A stretch of 24,976 bases of DNA from Prevotella sp. (GCA_017428805.1 JAFRQC010000057.1:1-24976), one strand, 5' to 3'; positions 1 to 6,473 are shown, counted from the stretch's first letter. A program made the numbers and translations. Notes: generated by a model from the sequence alone, not told the origin.

Positions 1-580
1 CAAGTGGGACTACCGCCTGGAAGACGTTTATACGGTGGGCATTCTGAACTTCACCTTCCCCGATGGCGAATATCCGTCTGACAGCATGATTCACGAGATC
101 AAGCTGAAGGACGTGGAAGACAACCATGTGTTTTATGACAAACTGACATTCGTTTATTTGGAGATGCCAAAGTTCAACAAGACGGAGGACGAGCTGGAGA
201 CGATGTTCGACAAGTGGATGTTCGCACTGTCGAACCTGACCCGCCTATTGGAGCGTCCCAAGGCTCTCCAGGAGCGTATCTTCACCCGTCTGTTCGAACA
301 GGCTGAAGTAGCCCATTTTACCCCCCAGGAGCGCAACGAATACGTTGCGAGCAAGAAGGAGTATTGGGACAGTTACAGCGTCGTGGCCACCTCCTACAAC
401 AAAGGCCGGGCAGAAGGTCGTGAAGAAGGCCGGGCAGAGGGGCGTGAAGAAGAAAGACGGAGAAATGTCCAGGAAAAGCTGGAGAGCGCTCGTACTTTAA
501 AGACCAACGGTGTACCTCTCGAAGTGATTGTCAAGAGCCTCCACCTTACAGACGATGAGGCCGCCATGCTGCAAGCATAG
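1..580 (+). CDS. Rpn family PD-(D/E)XK nuclease / putative transposase, C-terminal part
   Basis: The reading frame is open from base 2 and its start lies before the window, so the GTG at 35 is not the true start. The visible part (about 192 residues) carries the features I associate with the Rpn (recombination-promoting nuclease, PDDEXK_2 / TIGR01784) family: VGILNFTFPD, then HEIKLKD, LTFVYLEMPKFNK, and a helical region with MFDKWMFAL and ERIFTRLFEQAEVA. Near the end an arginine/glutamate-rich segment repeats GRAEGREE, typical of the C-terminal coiled region of these proteins. The catalytic D/E-x-K residues should lie upstream and are not visible. Rpn proteins are DNA endonucleases that promote recombination; this family is abundant and often multicopy in Bacteroidales. 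The gene is intact at its 3' end (TAG at 578-580). Family assignment is confident; activity cannot be judged from this fragment. Confidence 0.85.
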   Translation, partial: KWDYRLEDVYTVGILNFTFPDGEYPSDSMIHEIKLKDVEDNHVFYDKLTFVYLEMPKFNKTEDELETMFDKWMFALSNLTRLLERPKALQERIFTRLFEQAEVAHFTPQERNEYVASKKEYWDSYSVVATSYNKGRAEGREEGRAEGREEERRRNVQEKLESARTLKTNGVPLEVIVKSLHLTDDEAAMLQA

Positions 581-611
581 TTCCTATAAACTGACAGGTT
601 ACTTCTCTCTG

Positions 612-724
612 TTACTTTAATTAGTTCTCCCTGCCACTTTAGTTAGTTCCCCCTCTGAGTCCGGACTATCTAAAGTCCAAGAGGGGACTATTTAAAGTTC
701 CACTCCGTAGTAATTAAATTCTGA
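612..724. repeat. AAAGTCC-type intergenic repeat, copy A
   Basis: This block is nearly the same as 2671-2792: both have an ACTTTAATTAGT stretch, then CCCTC, a GGACT-ATCTAA-AGTCC hairpin, GAGGGGACTAT, and AAAGTTCCACTC(C/T)GTAGTAA. The CCCCTCT / GAGGGG arms pair around the inner hairpin. It lies just after the Rpn gene and may end its transcript. The two copies bracket the untranslated RNA region and the QueC-like gene. Confidence 0.7.
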
Positions 725-1009
725 CCAATGCAGATTATCCCATCATTTTCCATTTTTTCTTCCGAAAAGTTTGGAAGTTCGGATAATTGTTCGTACCTTG
801 GCATGCTTACGGCATAGTTTTATCAAAGTATGCCGCCCAATATAGTATTGATACTCAACTGCTTAGCATAAAGGGCGGCACGGGCGGCATAGTTTTTCTT
901 AAAAAAGCCCGGTCTTAATCCAAGCAGGGAAATAAAAAGTCCGCCTATCCCTATCTTGAACCAATTCCGAGCCTGATAGATTCATCTTAGAGTGCACAGA
1001 CATATTATG
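725..1009. other. Non-coding stretch with a 10-bp inverted repeat
   Basis: No credible gene is visible here. A perfect 10-bp inverted repeat, TATGCCGCCC at 829-838 and GGGCGGCATA at 882-891, encloses 43 bases; a second GGGCGGCA lies just before the right arm. I cannot assign a role to it. The rest is AT-rich with no recognisable signal. Confidence 0.5.
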
Positions 1010-1041
1010 AAAAAAGTAGCCGGACCTCGCGGCAGGGCTAC
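1010..1041 (-). terminator. Rho-independent terminator of the minus-strand RNA unit
   Basis: Read on the minus strand, GTAGCC pairs with GGCTAC around an inner CC-GCGA-GG hairpin closed by a GNRA loop, followed directly by six T. This gives a plausible 3' end for a transcript starting at about 1611, which would then include both the ncRNA and the tRNA-like element. Confidence 0.65.
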
Positions 1042-1151
1042 AATTCAATTAATTTACATACTAAAAATTTCAGTTCATGACTGTACTATCCTCACGGACA
1101 CCAGTCACAATTAATAAGTTTAAATAACTTTAAATTAACATATAATATCGT

Positions 1152-1205
1152 CGCAAAGCGAGGAGTCGAACCTCTATATAGTTGCCCACCAACTGAGCCT
1201 TTGCG
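1152..1205 (-). ncRNA. tRNA-shaped RNA lacking an anticodon arm
   Basis: On the minus strand 54 bases fold as a truncated tRNA. A perfect 7-bp acceptor stem (CGCAAAG / CTTTGCG) encloses a D-arm (GCTC-AGTTGGT-GGGC, with the conserved GG in the loop), a 9-base linker, and a T-arm (GAGG-TTCGACT-CCTC, loop matching the TTCRANY consensus). There is no anticodon arm and no encoded CCA; the next bases are ACGA. Both elements needed for the D-loop/T-loop elbow are kept, so it is unlikely to be random. It may be a tRNA remnant left by an integrated element, or a functional tRNA mimic within the transcript that starts near 1611. A second element with the same layout lies at 5212-5261. Confidence 0.6.
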
Positions 1206-1239
1206 TATACTTCTCCCGAAGAGAAATAATTGTCCCGGC

Positions 1240-1612
1240 ACAAAGAACCTCTCTGCACCAATCTGTTAATCAAATCAAAGCATTGCCCCTAAAAGGAGTA
1301 ACAGTGAAAGCTTGCCCACGCCTTACGATTTCTCGCGCTACACCCCGCACATCCCATAGAATCATATCAACAGACATACCCACCAAAGATGATACATCCT
1401 AATACACTAACAGGATAACGAAATGAAGGTGAAAAAATCCCACCACGCGAACGCTTCTACTTGATTACCACCGTCTTTAGTTTCAAATTTGCGAAGTTTG
1501 ATTGTTCAGACTGGTAACGTTCGAAAACGTCCTTCAGAGACTCGACCATGCAACTGGCCTACATCTCACCAATGATGTCAAACATCATCCCCACCCCAAG
1601 GCAGGGTATTTC
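1240..1612 (-). ncRNA. Structured RNA of unknown family, copy 1
   Basis: This minus-strand region is non-coding but matches 8742-9149 in several ordered blocks. There is a 41-base identical block at 1471-1511, which is the tip of a long hairpin: GTCT/AGAC outside, TCAAA/TTTGA inside. The hairpin is extended by GTTACC/GGTAAT and by GGACGTTTTC pairing with GAAGCGTTC. A 31-base hairpin at 1537-1567 has an inner GGCC/GGTC stem. Two conserved single-stranded-looking motifs follow: GGGCAAGCTTT (complement of 1307-1317) and TTTAGGGGCAATGC (complement of 1280-1293). The middle differs in sequence and length between copies. A promoter lies directly upstream. A UUCG-capped hairpin follows at about 1211-1230, and then the tRNA-shaped element. 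The 3' limit is uncertain. I do not recognise the family. Weinberg-type Bacteroidales RNAs (for example Bacteroidales-1) also have a promoter-defined 5' end, but I cannot verify identity. Confidence 0.75.
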
Positions 1613-1617
1613 TGCTG

Positions 1618-1648
1618 CAAAGATACACATAAATTCCTAACTATCAAA
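1618..1648 (-). promoter_or_regulatory. Bacteroidetes-type promoter of ncRNA copy 1
   Basis: On the minus strand the -33 box TTTG (complement of 1645-1648) is followed after 19 bases by the -7 box TATCTTTG (complement of 1618-1625). Transcription would start near 1611, at the 5' edge of the conserved RNA. The same arrangement and spacing occurs upstream of copy 2. Confidence 0.75.
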
Positions 1649-1833
1649 CATTTTATTCGGAAAATAAACGTAAATTAACGCAAAACATAACATATTACAC
1701 ATTTCGCTGAGCATAAAGCCTTCATGTTAGGAACAAAAAGCCTTTTCGTTGCCATCATAAAGCCTTTGTACTCTCATTGAGAAACCTTCATGCTCCTAAC
1801 AAGAAAGCGGCATCATAAAATAGTTCAAACCTG

Positions 1834-2655
1834 TTACCTTCCAAAACACTTTTTATAAATGCCACGAAGCATATTGTAAACCCTTTGGGGCAATACGCGT
1901 CTCAATAGATTTTTGGAATGTGCCAAGAACTTTTTATAATCTTGTCGTATGCTCCCCAACATATATCCGACTTTAGGAATCAATTCACCAGCCCCTTCGT
2001 ATATGGCGCTTTGGCATGCGAAGCAATGTCCACATGGCATGCCTAACACAGGTCTGAAACAAGTCCACACCTTTTTCAGAACTTTGTCGTAGCCCAACCT
2101 CTTCAGTTCCTCAATCTCTTCTCTCTTTGTTTTGTGGTAGAGCGATTTCGGGAACCGGAAATCTTTAAACAAGGTAAAACTCGCCCATTCGTGAGATCCC
2201 TTTTCCGGATCAATCATCATCACATCGTCATCATCAGGGCAGTCTATCAGATAAGACTCGTCGACAACTTTTGCCACAGTCCCACTTTTTGAGAATTGGA
2301 TTCCCATCTCCAATTTCAGCTCTTTCTGTCGTGCATAACGAGTAAACAAGGGATACTGCTGACTTTTGAAATCTTTTTTCTCACGCAACACCTCCCAAGC
2401 CGACTGGATGTCCGGATATTCTTCCAAATCATATTTCGCGAAAGTTTCAACTGGCCGTATTTCCGCAATCGTCCTTTTGTCACTGTTCAAGATTCTGGTA
2501 ATTTCAGAAATTGCTTTGAGTTCATTTCTGATGTTCTTTCTATTAACAATGACGTAATGCGGTTGTATCACGCACCTCTTTCTTGACAGTTCCACTATTC
2601 TGAATGTACTGTCAAGCCCGCCTGTCCATAATATATGTACGATTCTATTATCCAT
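1834..2655 (-). CDS. QueC-like PP-loop ATPase (7-cyano-7-deazaguanine synthase-like)
   Basis: The 273-residue protein starts with a PP-loop, WTGGLDSTFR (residues 10-19), the ATP-pyrophosphate motif of the adenine nucleotide alpha-hydrolase superfamily. Near residues 208-214 it has CGHCFAC, preceded by a Cys at about 199, resembling the zinc site of QueC. QueC makes preQ0 for queuosine; related proteins serve in 7-deazaguanine DNA modification, and QueC-like members occur in defence loci such as QatABCD. Here there are no queuosine neighbours (queD, queE, queF), so a housekeeping role is not supported by context. The C-terminus is strongly basic and the codon use is AT-rich, as in the downstream cluster. 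The ATG at 2653-2655 is preceded by an A-rich leader. No promoter match was seen. Superfamily is confident; substrate is unknown. Confidence 0.75.
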   Translation of the reverse strand: MDNRIVHILWTGGLDSTFRIVELSRKRCVIQPHYVIVNRKNIRNELKAISEITRILNSDKRTIAEIRPVETFAKYDLEEYPDIQSAWEVLREKKDFKSQQYPLFTRYARQKELKLEMGIQFSKSGTVAKVVDESYLIDCPDDDDVMMIDPEKGSHEWASFTLFKDFRFPKSLYHKTKREEIEELKRLGYDKVLKKVWTCFRPVLGMPCGHCFACQSAIYEGAGELIPKVGYMLGSIRQDYKKFLAHSKNLLRRVLPQRVYNMLRGIYKKCFGR

Positions 2656-2670
2656 ATTCTAGTTTTATTA

Positions 2671-2792
2671 CTACTCCCTGAGACTTTAATTAGTCCTCCC
2701 TCAGTGTTTAATTAGTTCACCCTCAGAGCCCGGACTATCTAAAGTCCACGAGGGGACTATCTAAAGTTCCACTCTGTAGTAACATTAGTGAC
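2671..2792. repeat. AAAGTCC-type intergenic repeat, copy B
   Basis: This is the second copy of the repeat at 612-724, sharing the CCCTC-hairpin-GAGGGG core and the AAAGTTCCACTC(C/T)GTAGTAA tail. Its right end runs over the stop codon of the small membrane protein gene (2785-3090). It probably acts as the transcription end of that operon on one strand. Confidence 0.7.
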
Positions 2793-3090
2793 CATTGTCG
2801 ATATGCAGTGAAGCATCAATACGAATTGTATCTTTGCGTGGTATGCATCTTCTCATGGGCTTCTTTTCTTTAATCTTTCTGTTAATCTCTCTCACTTGAT
2901 TGGAAATCTCTAGAAGGAGGGAATCGGCATGTCCATTGCCCAAATAAACGGTATCTTTCTGTGGTGGCTCCTGATTCTCAACAGGAACACATCTTTCACC
3001 AAGAAATCCTAGAAATGAAGTACCCATAAATACAAAAGCCCAAATCAGAAGAGGCCATTTATATGCTATAACCCATTCTTTAATTTTCAT
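2785..3090 (-). CDS. Small single-pass membrane protein, unknown function
   Basis: I chose the ATG at 3088-3090 over an in-frame GTG at 3099 because it overlaps the upstream stop codon as ATGA, the usual sign of translational coupling. The product is 101 residues. It has a short basic N-terminus (MKIKEW), one hydrophobic segment at about residues 12-30 (WPLLIWAFVFMGTSFLGFL), and a polar tail containing a helical charged stretch (EINRKIKEKK), so it is probably anchored with the tail on one face of the membrane. I do not recognise the family. Its coupling to the 528-residue protein suggests the two act together. The last codons lie inside repeat copy B, so the C-terminus may have been set by the insertion of that repeat. 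Confidence 0.65.
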   Translation of the reverse strand: MKIKEWVIAYKWPLLIWAFVFMGTSFLGFLGERCVPVENQEPPQKDTVYLGNGHADSLLLEISNQVREINRKIKEKKPMRRCIPRKDTIRIDASLHIDNGH

Positions 3091-4673
3091 ACAATACACT
3101 TATTAATCGGCTCAATATTTCTTATTAACATGTCATCAGATACAAGTTGGTATGCTATCCGAATCCTGACATATTTCATTTTTACAGGTAGAATTATATC
3201 GAAAGTCATACTTGTTGTCAGCGTTAAACTATCAGGAGCCAAGCTGTCGACATTAGAATAAAGGCGCTTTTCTTCATCTATTTCTCGTTCGTTTGCATAT
3301 TCTCTTTGTCTTTCTTCTGCTATCGGCCTAATGACAACTGCTGGCACATCCTCATTCTTCATGATAAGCAGACATTCATTGTTTGCTGGAATGTTTATTA
3401 CCTCTATTTGCCCATATTTCACAGAACCATCATCTGCCCTGACAAAGCCATCTGTCTCATCAAAGAAGTGGGATGAAATTCCCAATGCCAATATACAAAA
3501 GCCATCTTTCAGTGAAAGTCTTTTCATTGCCGTCCCCATATCTCGATATGGGACGGTGTAACTGATACATGGACTATTTATGAGGAATTGAAAACAATAG
3601 AACTGACGAAGTTGTGTATATATTGCATTGACAATCGCCTCTCCCAAATTAGAAGCAATGTCATCATATCCTTCTAATATTAATCTCTGATCTAGCTGCA
3701 CTTCCTGCGATGAGACAAACAACTCACCTCGATCATCAGACATTCCTCTTTCTGGCAATCGCATTGGGATTTTCTGCACAGATTCTATTAGGTCATTTTT
3801 GAGTTTCTGTTTTTTATGAGCTGATATAACAGGATTCATAGGTATCTCCATCTGTCTACCTCTACAAGATGTTTTGTATTGGTTTAAAATATCAATAGCA
3901 GTCCTAATTCCTCTGAATGACATACCGCAGGTTTTTAGGTCTTTAGAGTTATTTTGCCAATGTCTTATTCGCCTTATGAACGTATCGACAACCATTATCT
4001 TCCTTTCATTATCTTCCATAGTAATTCCAACTGATGGTAATGATAATGGATCACTGAACGTTATATTATAGTCGTTGACAGCATAAAGCCTAATCAGTAA
4101 CAGGGCTAAATAATCAATAAGGGCACCCTCTATTCTGTTTTCTTCGCCTGCACCAGTATACATCCCCATCATCCTATAATTCAGAAGATACATCATCTGA
4201 TTTTTGCTCGACAAGTCATCGTACACCTCAAGAATTTGTTTGAATGTACTTGGTATTAGTGGATATTTGGCTGGTAAAGAATTCGTAAACTCCATGATGT
4301 ACCTTAATAGTTCGAATTGCCGCTTATAGATCAGCAGTGCCCCTATCATCACATGAAACTCACGGTATCTACTTTTCACCGCTTCATCTCCCTTGTTTTC
4401 CAACTTGAAAGTGTAATATTGATTAGCATGCGACCAATACTCTTTCATCCAATTAGTACTACTGGCCTCAACCTTTTTATTTGCCCACATCCAAACAAAA
4501 TTATACACTTGCTCAGTGATTGGGAAGTCATTGAATTGGTTATATAGTACAGCTATCAAGTCTGCCTTATCATATAGCAAAGGATATTTTTCTGATATGC
4601 TACACTCCATCAGATGATTCAATATCTGTTGGAGATATTCTGGGTAGATATACTGAGGTCTATTATTGGCCAT
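3087..4673 (-). CDS. 528-residue protein of unknown function, partner of membrane proteins
   Basis: I do not recognise this protein. It has no signal peptide and no clear membrane span. Residues 1-300 look largely alpha-helical, rich in Tyr, Trp and Leu (for example VYNFVWMWANKK and LIDYLALLLIRLYA). The C-terminal third alternates in a way that suggests beta strands (GQIEVINIPANNECLLIM, TFDIILPVKMKYVRIRIAY). No nuclease, ATPase or protease motif is apparent. The start ATG overlaps the end of the upstream membrane protein gene by 11 bases, and its stop overlaps the start of the downstream membrane protein as ATGA. The three genes are thus likely coupled and may form a membrane-tethered complex. 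The Bacteroidales host and AT-rich codon use suit an acquired accessory operon. The existence of the gene is firm; function is unknown. Confidence 0.8.
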   Translation of the reverse strand: MANNRPQYIYPEYLQQILNHLMECSISEKYPLLYDKADLIAVLYNQFNDFPITEQVYNFVWMWANKKVEASSTNWMKEYWSHANQYYTFKLENKGDEAVKSRYREFHVMIGALLIYKRQFELLRYIMEFTNSLPAKYPLIPSTFKQILEVYDDLSSKNQMMYLLNYRMMGMYTGAGEENRIEGALIDYLALLLIRLYAVNDYNITFSDPLSLPSVGITMEDNERKIMVVDTFIRRIRHWQNNSKDLKTCGMSFRGIRTAIDILNQYKTSCRGRQMEIPMNPVISAHKKQKLKNDLIESVQKIPMRLPERGMSDDRGELFVSSQEVQLDQRLILEGYDDIASNLGEAIVNAIYTQLRQFYCFQFLINSPCISYTVPYRDMGTAMKRLSLKDGFCILALGISSHFFDETDGFVRADDGSVKYGQIEVINIPANNECLLIMKNEDVPAVVIRPIAEERQREYANEREIDEEKRLYSNVDSLAPDSLTLTTSMTFDIILPVKMKYVRIRIAYQLVSDDMLIRNIEPINKCIV

Positions 4674-5190
4674 TCCTACTTAGTTCTTGTTGCTGAAATT
4701 CCATAATGTGCCTAAATAGTTCTTCTTGACAGGTTGCATATAAATCACGATATACAATATCTTTGGCAGCAAACTCCATAAGGATAGACAAATCCTCAAT
4801 TCTTCTCTGAGGGTTTAAAGATGCCCTGATTTTCTGGCATAAACTTTCTGGATTACAATAAGTCATCATCAGGTCGTAAAGTAGTACCATGCAAAGAGAT
4901 AAAATAAAGACTGTTATACCTTGGACAATCAGCAGTATCATTTCTATTTGTTTACTATGTATTGCATAAATTACGAAAGGAAAAACAAAAAGCTCAAGTA
5001 TACTAACAAACAGAAAGATATTGAAAACTATATAAGCTGGATCACTCCTGAAACGAGCCGACATTCTTTTAGATTTATACATGGTTGCAATTCCGTTGAT
5101 TTTGTCAACAAACAACGGATAAGCAAGACCTAAAAGAGCTGTCACCATAGAAATGCAAAGCTCAAGAATCGCAGAAAAGGATGTCAACAT
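4663..5190 (-). CDS. Multi-pass membrane protein, unknown function
   Basis: The 175-residue product has an N-terminal hydrophobic helix (about residues 5-27) and two more hydrophobic segments at about 53-76 (AYIVFNIFLFVSILELFVF and on) and 83-106 (MILLIVQGITVFILSLCMVL). A cytosolic-looking helical C-terminus of some 65 residues follows, with charged, glutamine-rich sequence. The basic loop after the first helix (YKSKRMSARFR) suggests that this loop faces the cytosol. I do not recognise the family. It is the first gene of a coupled trio with the 528- and 101-residue proteins. It starts 21 bases downstream of the hairpin RNA element at 5212-5261, and 74 bases after the stop of the TIR-linked membrane protein gene, so all five genes could share one transcript. 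Confidence 0.75.
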   Translation of the reverse strand: MLTSFSAILELCISMVTALLGLAYPLFVDKINGIATMYKSKRMSARFRSDPAYIVFNIFLFVSILELFVFPFVIYAIHSKQIEMILLIVQGITVFILSLCMVLLYDLMMTYCNPESLCQKIRASLNPQRRIEDLSILMEFAAKDIVYRDLYATCQEELFRHIMEFQQQELSRNGQ

Positions 5191-5211
5191 ACTTTATTAA
5201 ATATTTTTTGT

Positions 5212-5261
5212 CGCAAAGTGATGTTTCGCTCATCCGTGCACCATCTTATGGCGACTTTGCG
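5212..5261 (-). ncRNA. Three-stem RNA element with tRNA-like layout
   Basis: On the minus strand a perfect 8-bp closing stem (CGCAAAGT / ACTTTGCG) encloses two hairpins. The first is CGCCAT-AAG-ATGGTG; the second is GATG-AGCGAAA-CATC with a 7-base loop. This parallels the element at 1152-1205: same first seven closing base pairs, a 15-base first hairpin, a 15-base second hairpin with 4 bp and a 7-base loop, and one base before CTTTGCGAC. Unlike that copy, the loops do not match tRNA consensus. It lies in the gap between two genes of the TIR cluster and would be transcribed with them, so it could be a processing or regulatory site. Confidence 0.5.
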
Positions 5262-5264
5262 TTC

Positions 5265-5741
5265 TTATAAGATATTGAGCAGATATAACAATAAGGTGAG
5301 ACATCCGTAAAAAGGGATGATGGACCATGAGAAGAAGGATCTTAACAGTCCACAAACGAAGCTCACTATTTTTATACGTAGATTGTCAATGCAACATGTG
5401 TCATTTTCATTACTGTCAATACTTCCTTTACCTACTATGAAGATTTTATCTCCCACATCTTCTCCATTATTCAGTCTATATACGAAAACCTTCATATCAT
5501 CCCTAAGTGCTTTTTCCATTGAAAGATAATAACAGTCTAGGAAGCAGAACATAAACACAGGCACTATATAGATTAAAATCTGACGACTCTGAAGATCAGA
5601 ATCCTTGGTGGCAATAGTGAGAATAGCAGAGACAACAAGTATACACCACTGCTTGCATGACCTCGAATTCTCAGCCATGCGGTTGATGATGCCTTGCAAC
5701 ATGTTGATGTGGGCTATTACAGCCGGATTTTCCTTATTCAT
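5265..5741 (-). CDS. Small multi-pass membrane protein linked to TIR protein, putative effector
   Basis: The 158-residue product begins with a helical segment (HINMLQGIINRMAENS), a motif I have the impression recurs in membrane proteins found beside TIR or other nucleotide-signalling genes. Hydrophobic helices follow at about residues 32-46 and 54-72, and one or two more at the C-terminus (about 125-157). A polar loop of some 50 residues separates the pairs. Its ATG overlaps the TIR gene stop by 8 bases (ATGAATAA), so the two are almost certainly co-translated. Inference: in TIR-based immunity an enzyme makes or destroys a nucleotide and a partner acts as effector, so a membrane protein here could disrupt the membrane on activation. 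No ligand-binding domain such as SLOG or Macro is visible, which leaves the activation mode open. Confidence 0.7.
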   Translation of the reverse strand: MNKENPAVIAHINMLQGIINRMAENSRSCKQWCILVVSAILTIATKDSDLQSRQILIYIVPVFMFCFLDCYYLSMEKALRDDMKVFVYRLNNGEDVGDKIFIVGKGSIDSNENDTCCIDNLRIKIVSFVCGLLRSFFSWSIIPFYGCLTLLLYLLNIL

Positions 5742-6348
5742 TGCTCAGTTCAATTTTATAGCCTTCACCGTCATTCTGACTCTTGGCAAACGCTTTCTCA
5801 ACAAATCCATTCACATTGGCAAGGAAAGTGTCTTCCTGTACGTATGAAATGTAAGAACCTTTGTCACTATCGTAAGTTTTGCATTCGTTACAATGTACAA
5901 CAGGAGGCTCTGAGTTAAAATGATTCCTGGAAATAATCGGGAACAGCAATTCGTTCCTATAGCTTACTGTAGGATTTCCATGGCAGTTTACTCCATGCTT
6001 CGTCAGCCAATCATAGCTTCCGTCCACTTTCTGAATGACAGCCACAATGCCATTACGGCCAGAAGTTGTATCAGTACGTTTTACTTTCCGCAAACTATAT
6101 GATATCTCATCAGAAATCCATGAACTCTTTGTCATGTTTGGCGATAAGATTACAATGGTCACAGTGGTAGGCCATATCATGTCCTTAAGATAGTTCCATA
6201 TAGCATCGTCTGAATCATCAGACTTATTCGGGCTAAAGCCATTCTCGCCATTGTAGTAAACAGCATCATCGCCCATAGCCGCGATAATCTTATCACGAAG
6301 ATCTCTCGCCTCGCTATATTTATATGATATAAAAGTCTTGTGTGCCAT
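5734..6348 (-). CDS. TIR-domain protein (MTH538/ThsB-like)
   Basis: The 204-residue protein starts with HKTFISYKYSEARDLRDKII, the first strand and helix of a TIR-like fold of the MTH538 type used by ThsB of Thoeris. Strand TTVTIVILSP (61-70) is followed by SSWISDEI (75-82), which matches the SxWxxxE motif of enzymatic TIR domains, with Glu81 as the likely catalytic residue. A conserved-looking region follows (GIVAVIQ, DWLTKHG). The last 50 residues include HCNEC and an acidic end. TIR enzymes of this type hydrolyse NAD or make cyclic ADP-ribose signals. The gene heads the cluster and overlaps a membrane protein gene. There is no thsA-like SIR2 or Macro effector, so this is not a standard Thoeris locus. 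Upstream lies a strong GC hairpin at 6382-6412; no promoter match was found. Confidence 0.85.
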   Translation of the reverse strand: MAHKTFISYKYSEARDLRDKIIAAMGDDAVYYNGENGFSPNKSDDSDDAIWNYLKDMIWPTTVTIVILSPNMTKSSWISDEISYSLRKVKRTDTTSGRNGIVAVIQKVDGSYDWLTKHGVNCHGNPTVSYRNELLFPIISRNHFNSEPPVVHCNECKTYDSDKGSYISYVQEDTFLANVNGFVEKAFAKSQNDGEGYKIELSNE

Positions 6349-6381
6349 AAAAGTAAACTTATACGTCTCTTTATTAATAAT

Positions 6382-6412
6382 CTGGGGCGCGGGGCTAAGC
6401 CCTGCGCCCCAG
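6382..6412 (-). terminator. GC-rich near-perfect hairpin, probable terminator or attenuator
   Basis: CTGGGGCGCGGGGC pairs over 14 positions (one G-U) with its partner across a 3-base loop. It sits between the small peptide gene and the TIR gene. On the minus strand the following bases are AT-rich (ATTATTAAT) rather than a clean T run, so it may end the LRR/peptide transcript or attenuate read-through into the TIR cluster. A weaker hairpin, CTCACA/TGTGAG, lies at about 6426-6455. Confidence 0.6.
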
Positions 6413-6473
6413 AGGATTAACTTGTCTCACAGTCAGGGATAGAGCCCAATGTGAGTACTGGGATCTGCACTAA

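Noticed and set aside
1240..1612. Group II intron, RNase P RNA, tmRNA or 6S RNA as identity of the ncRNA
   Set aside because: I could not find domain V, the RNase P conserved regions, a tmRNA tag frame or a clear 6S bubble; 6S-like function cannot be fully excluded by eye.
5212..5261. Hammerhead ribozyme
   Set aside because: GGATGAG and CGAAAC recall the hammerhead core, but the needed stems and cleavage site do not form; the three-stem fold pairs much better.
5734..6348. Standard Thoeris locus
   Set aside because: The TIR protein fits, but no thsA with SIR2, Macro or SLOG-type domain lies near it.
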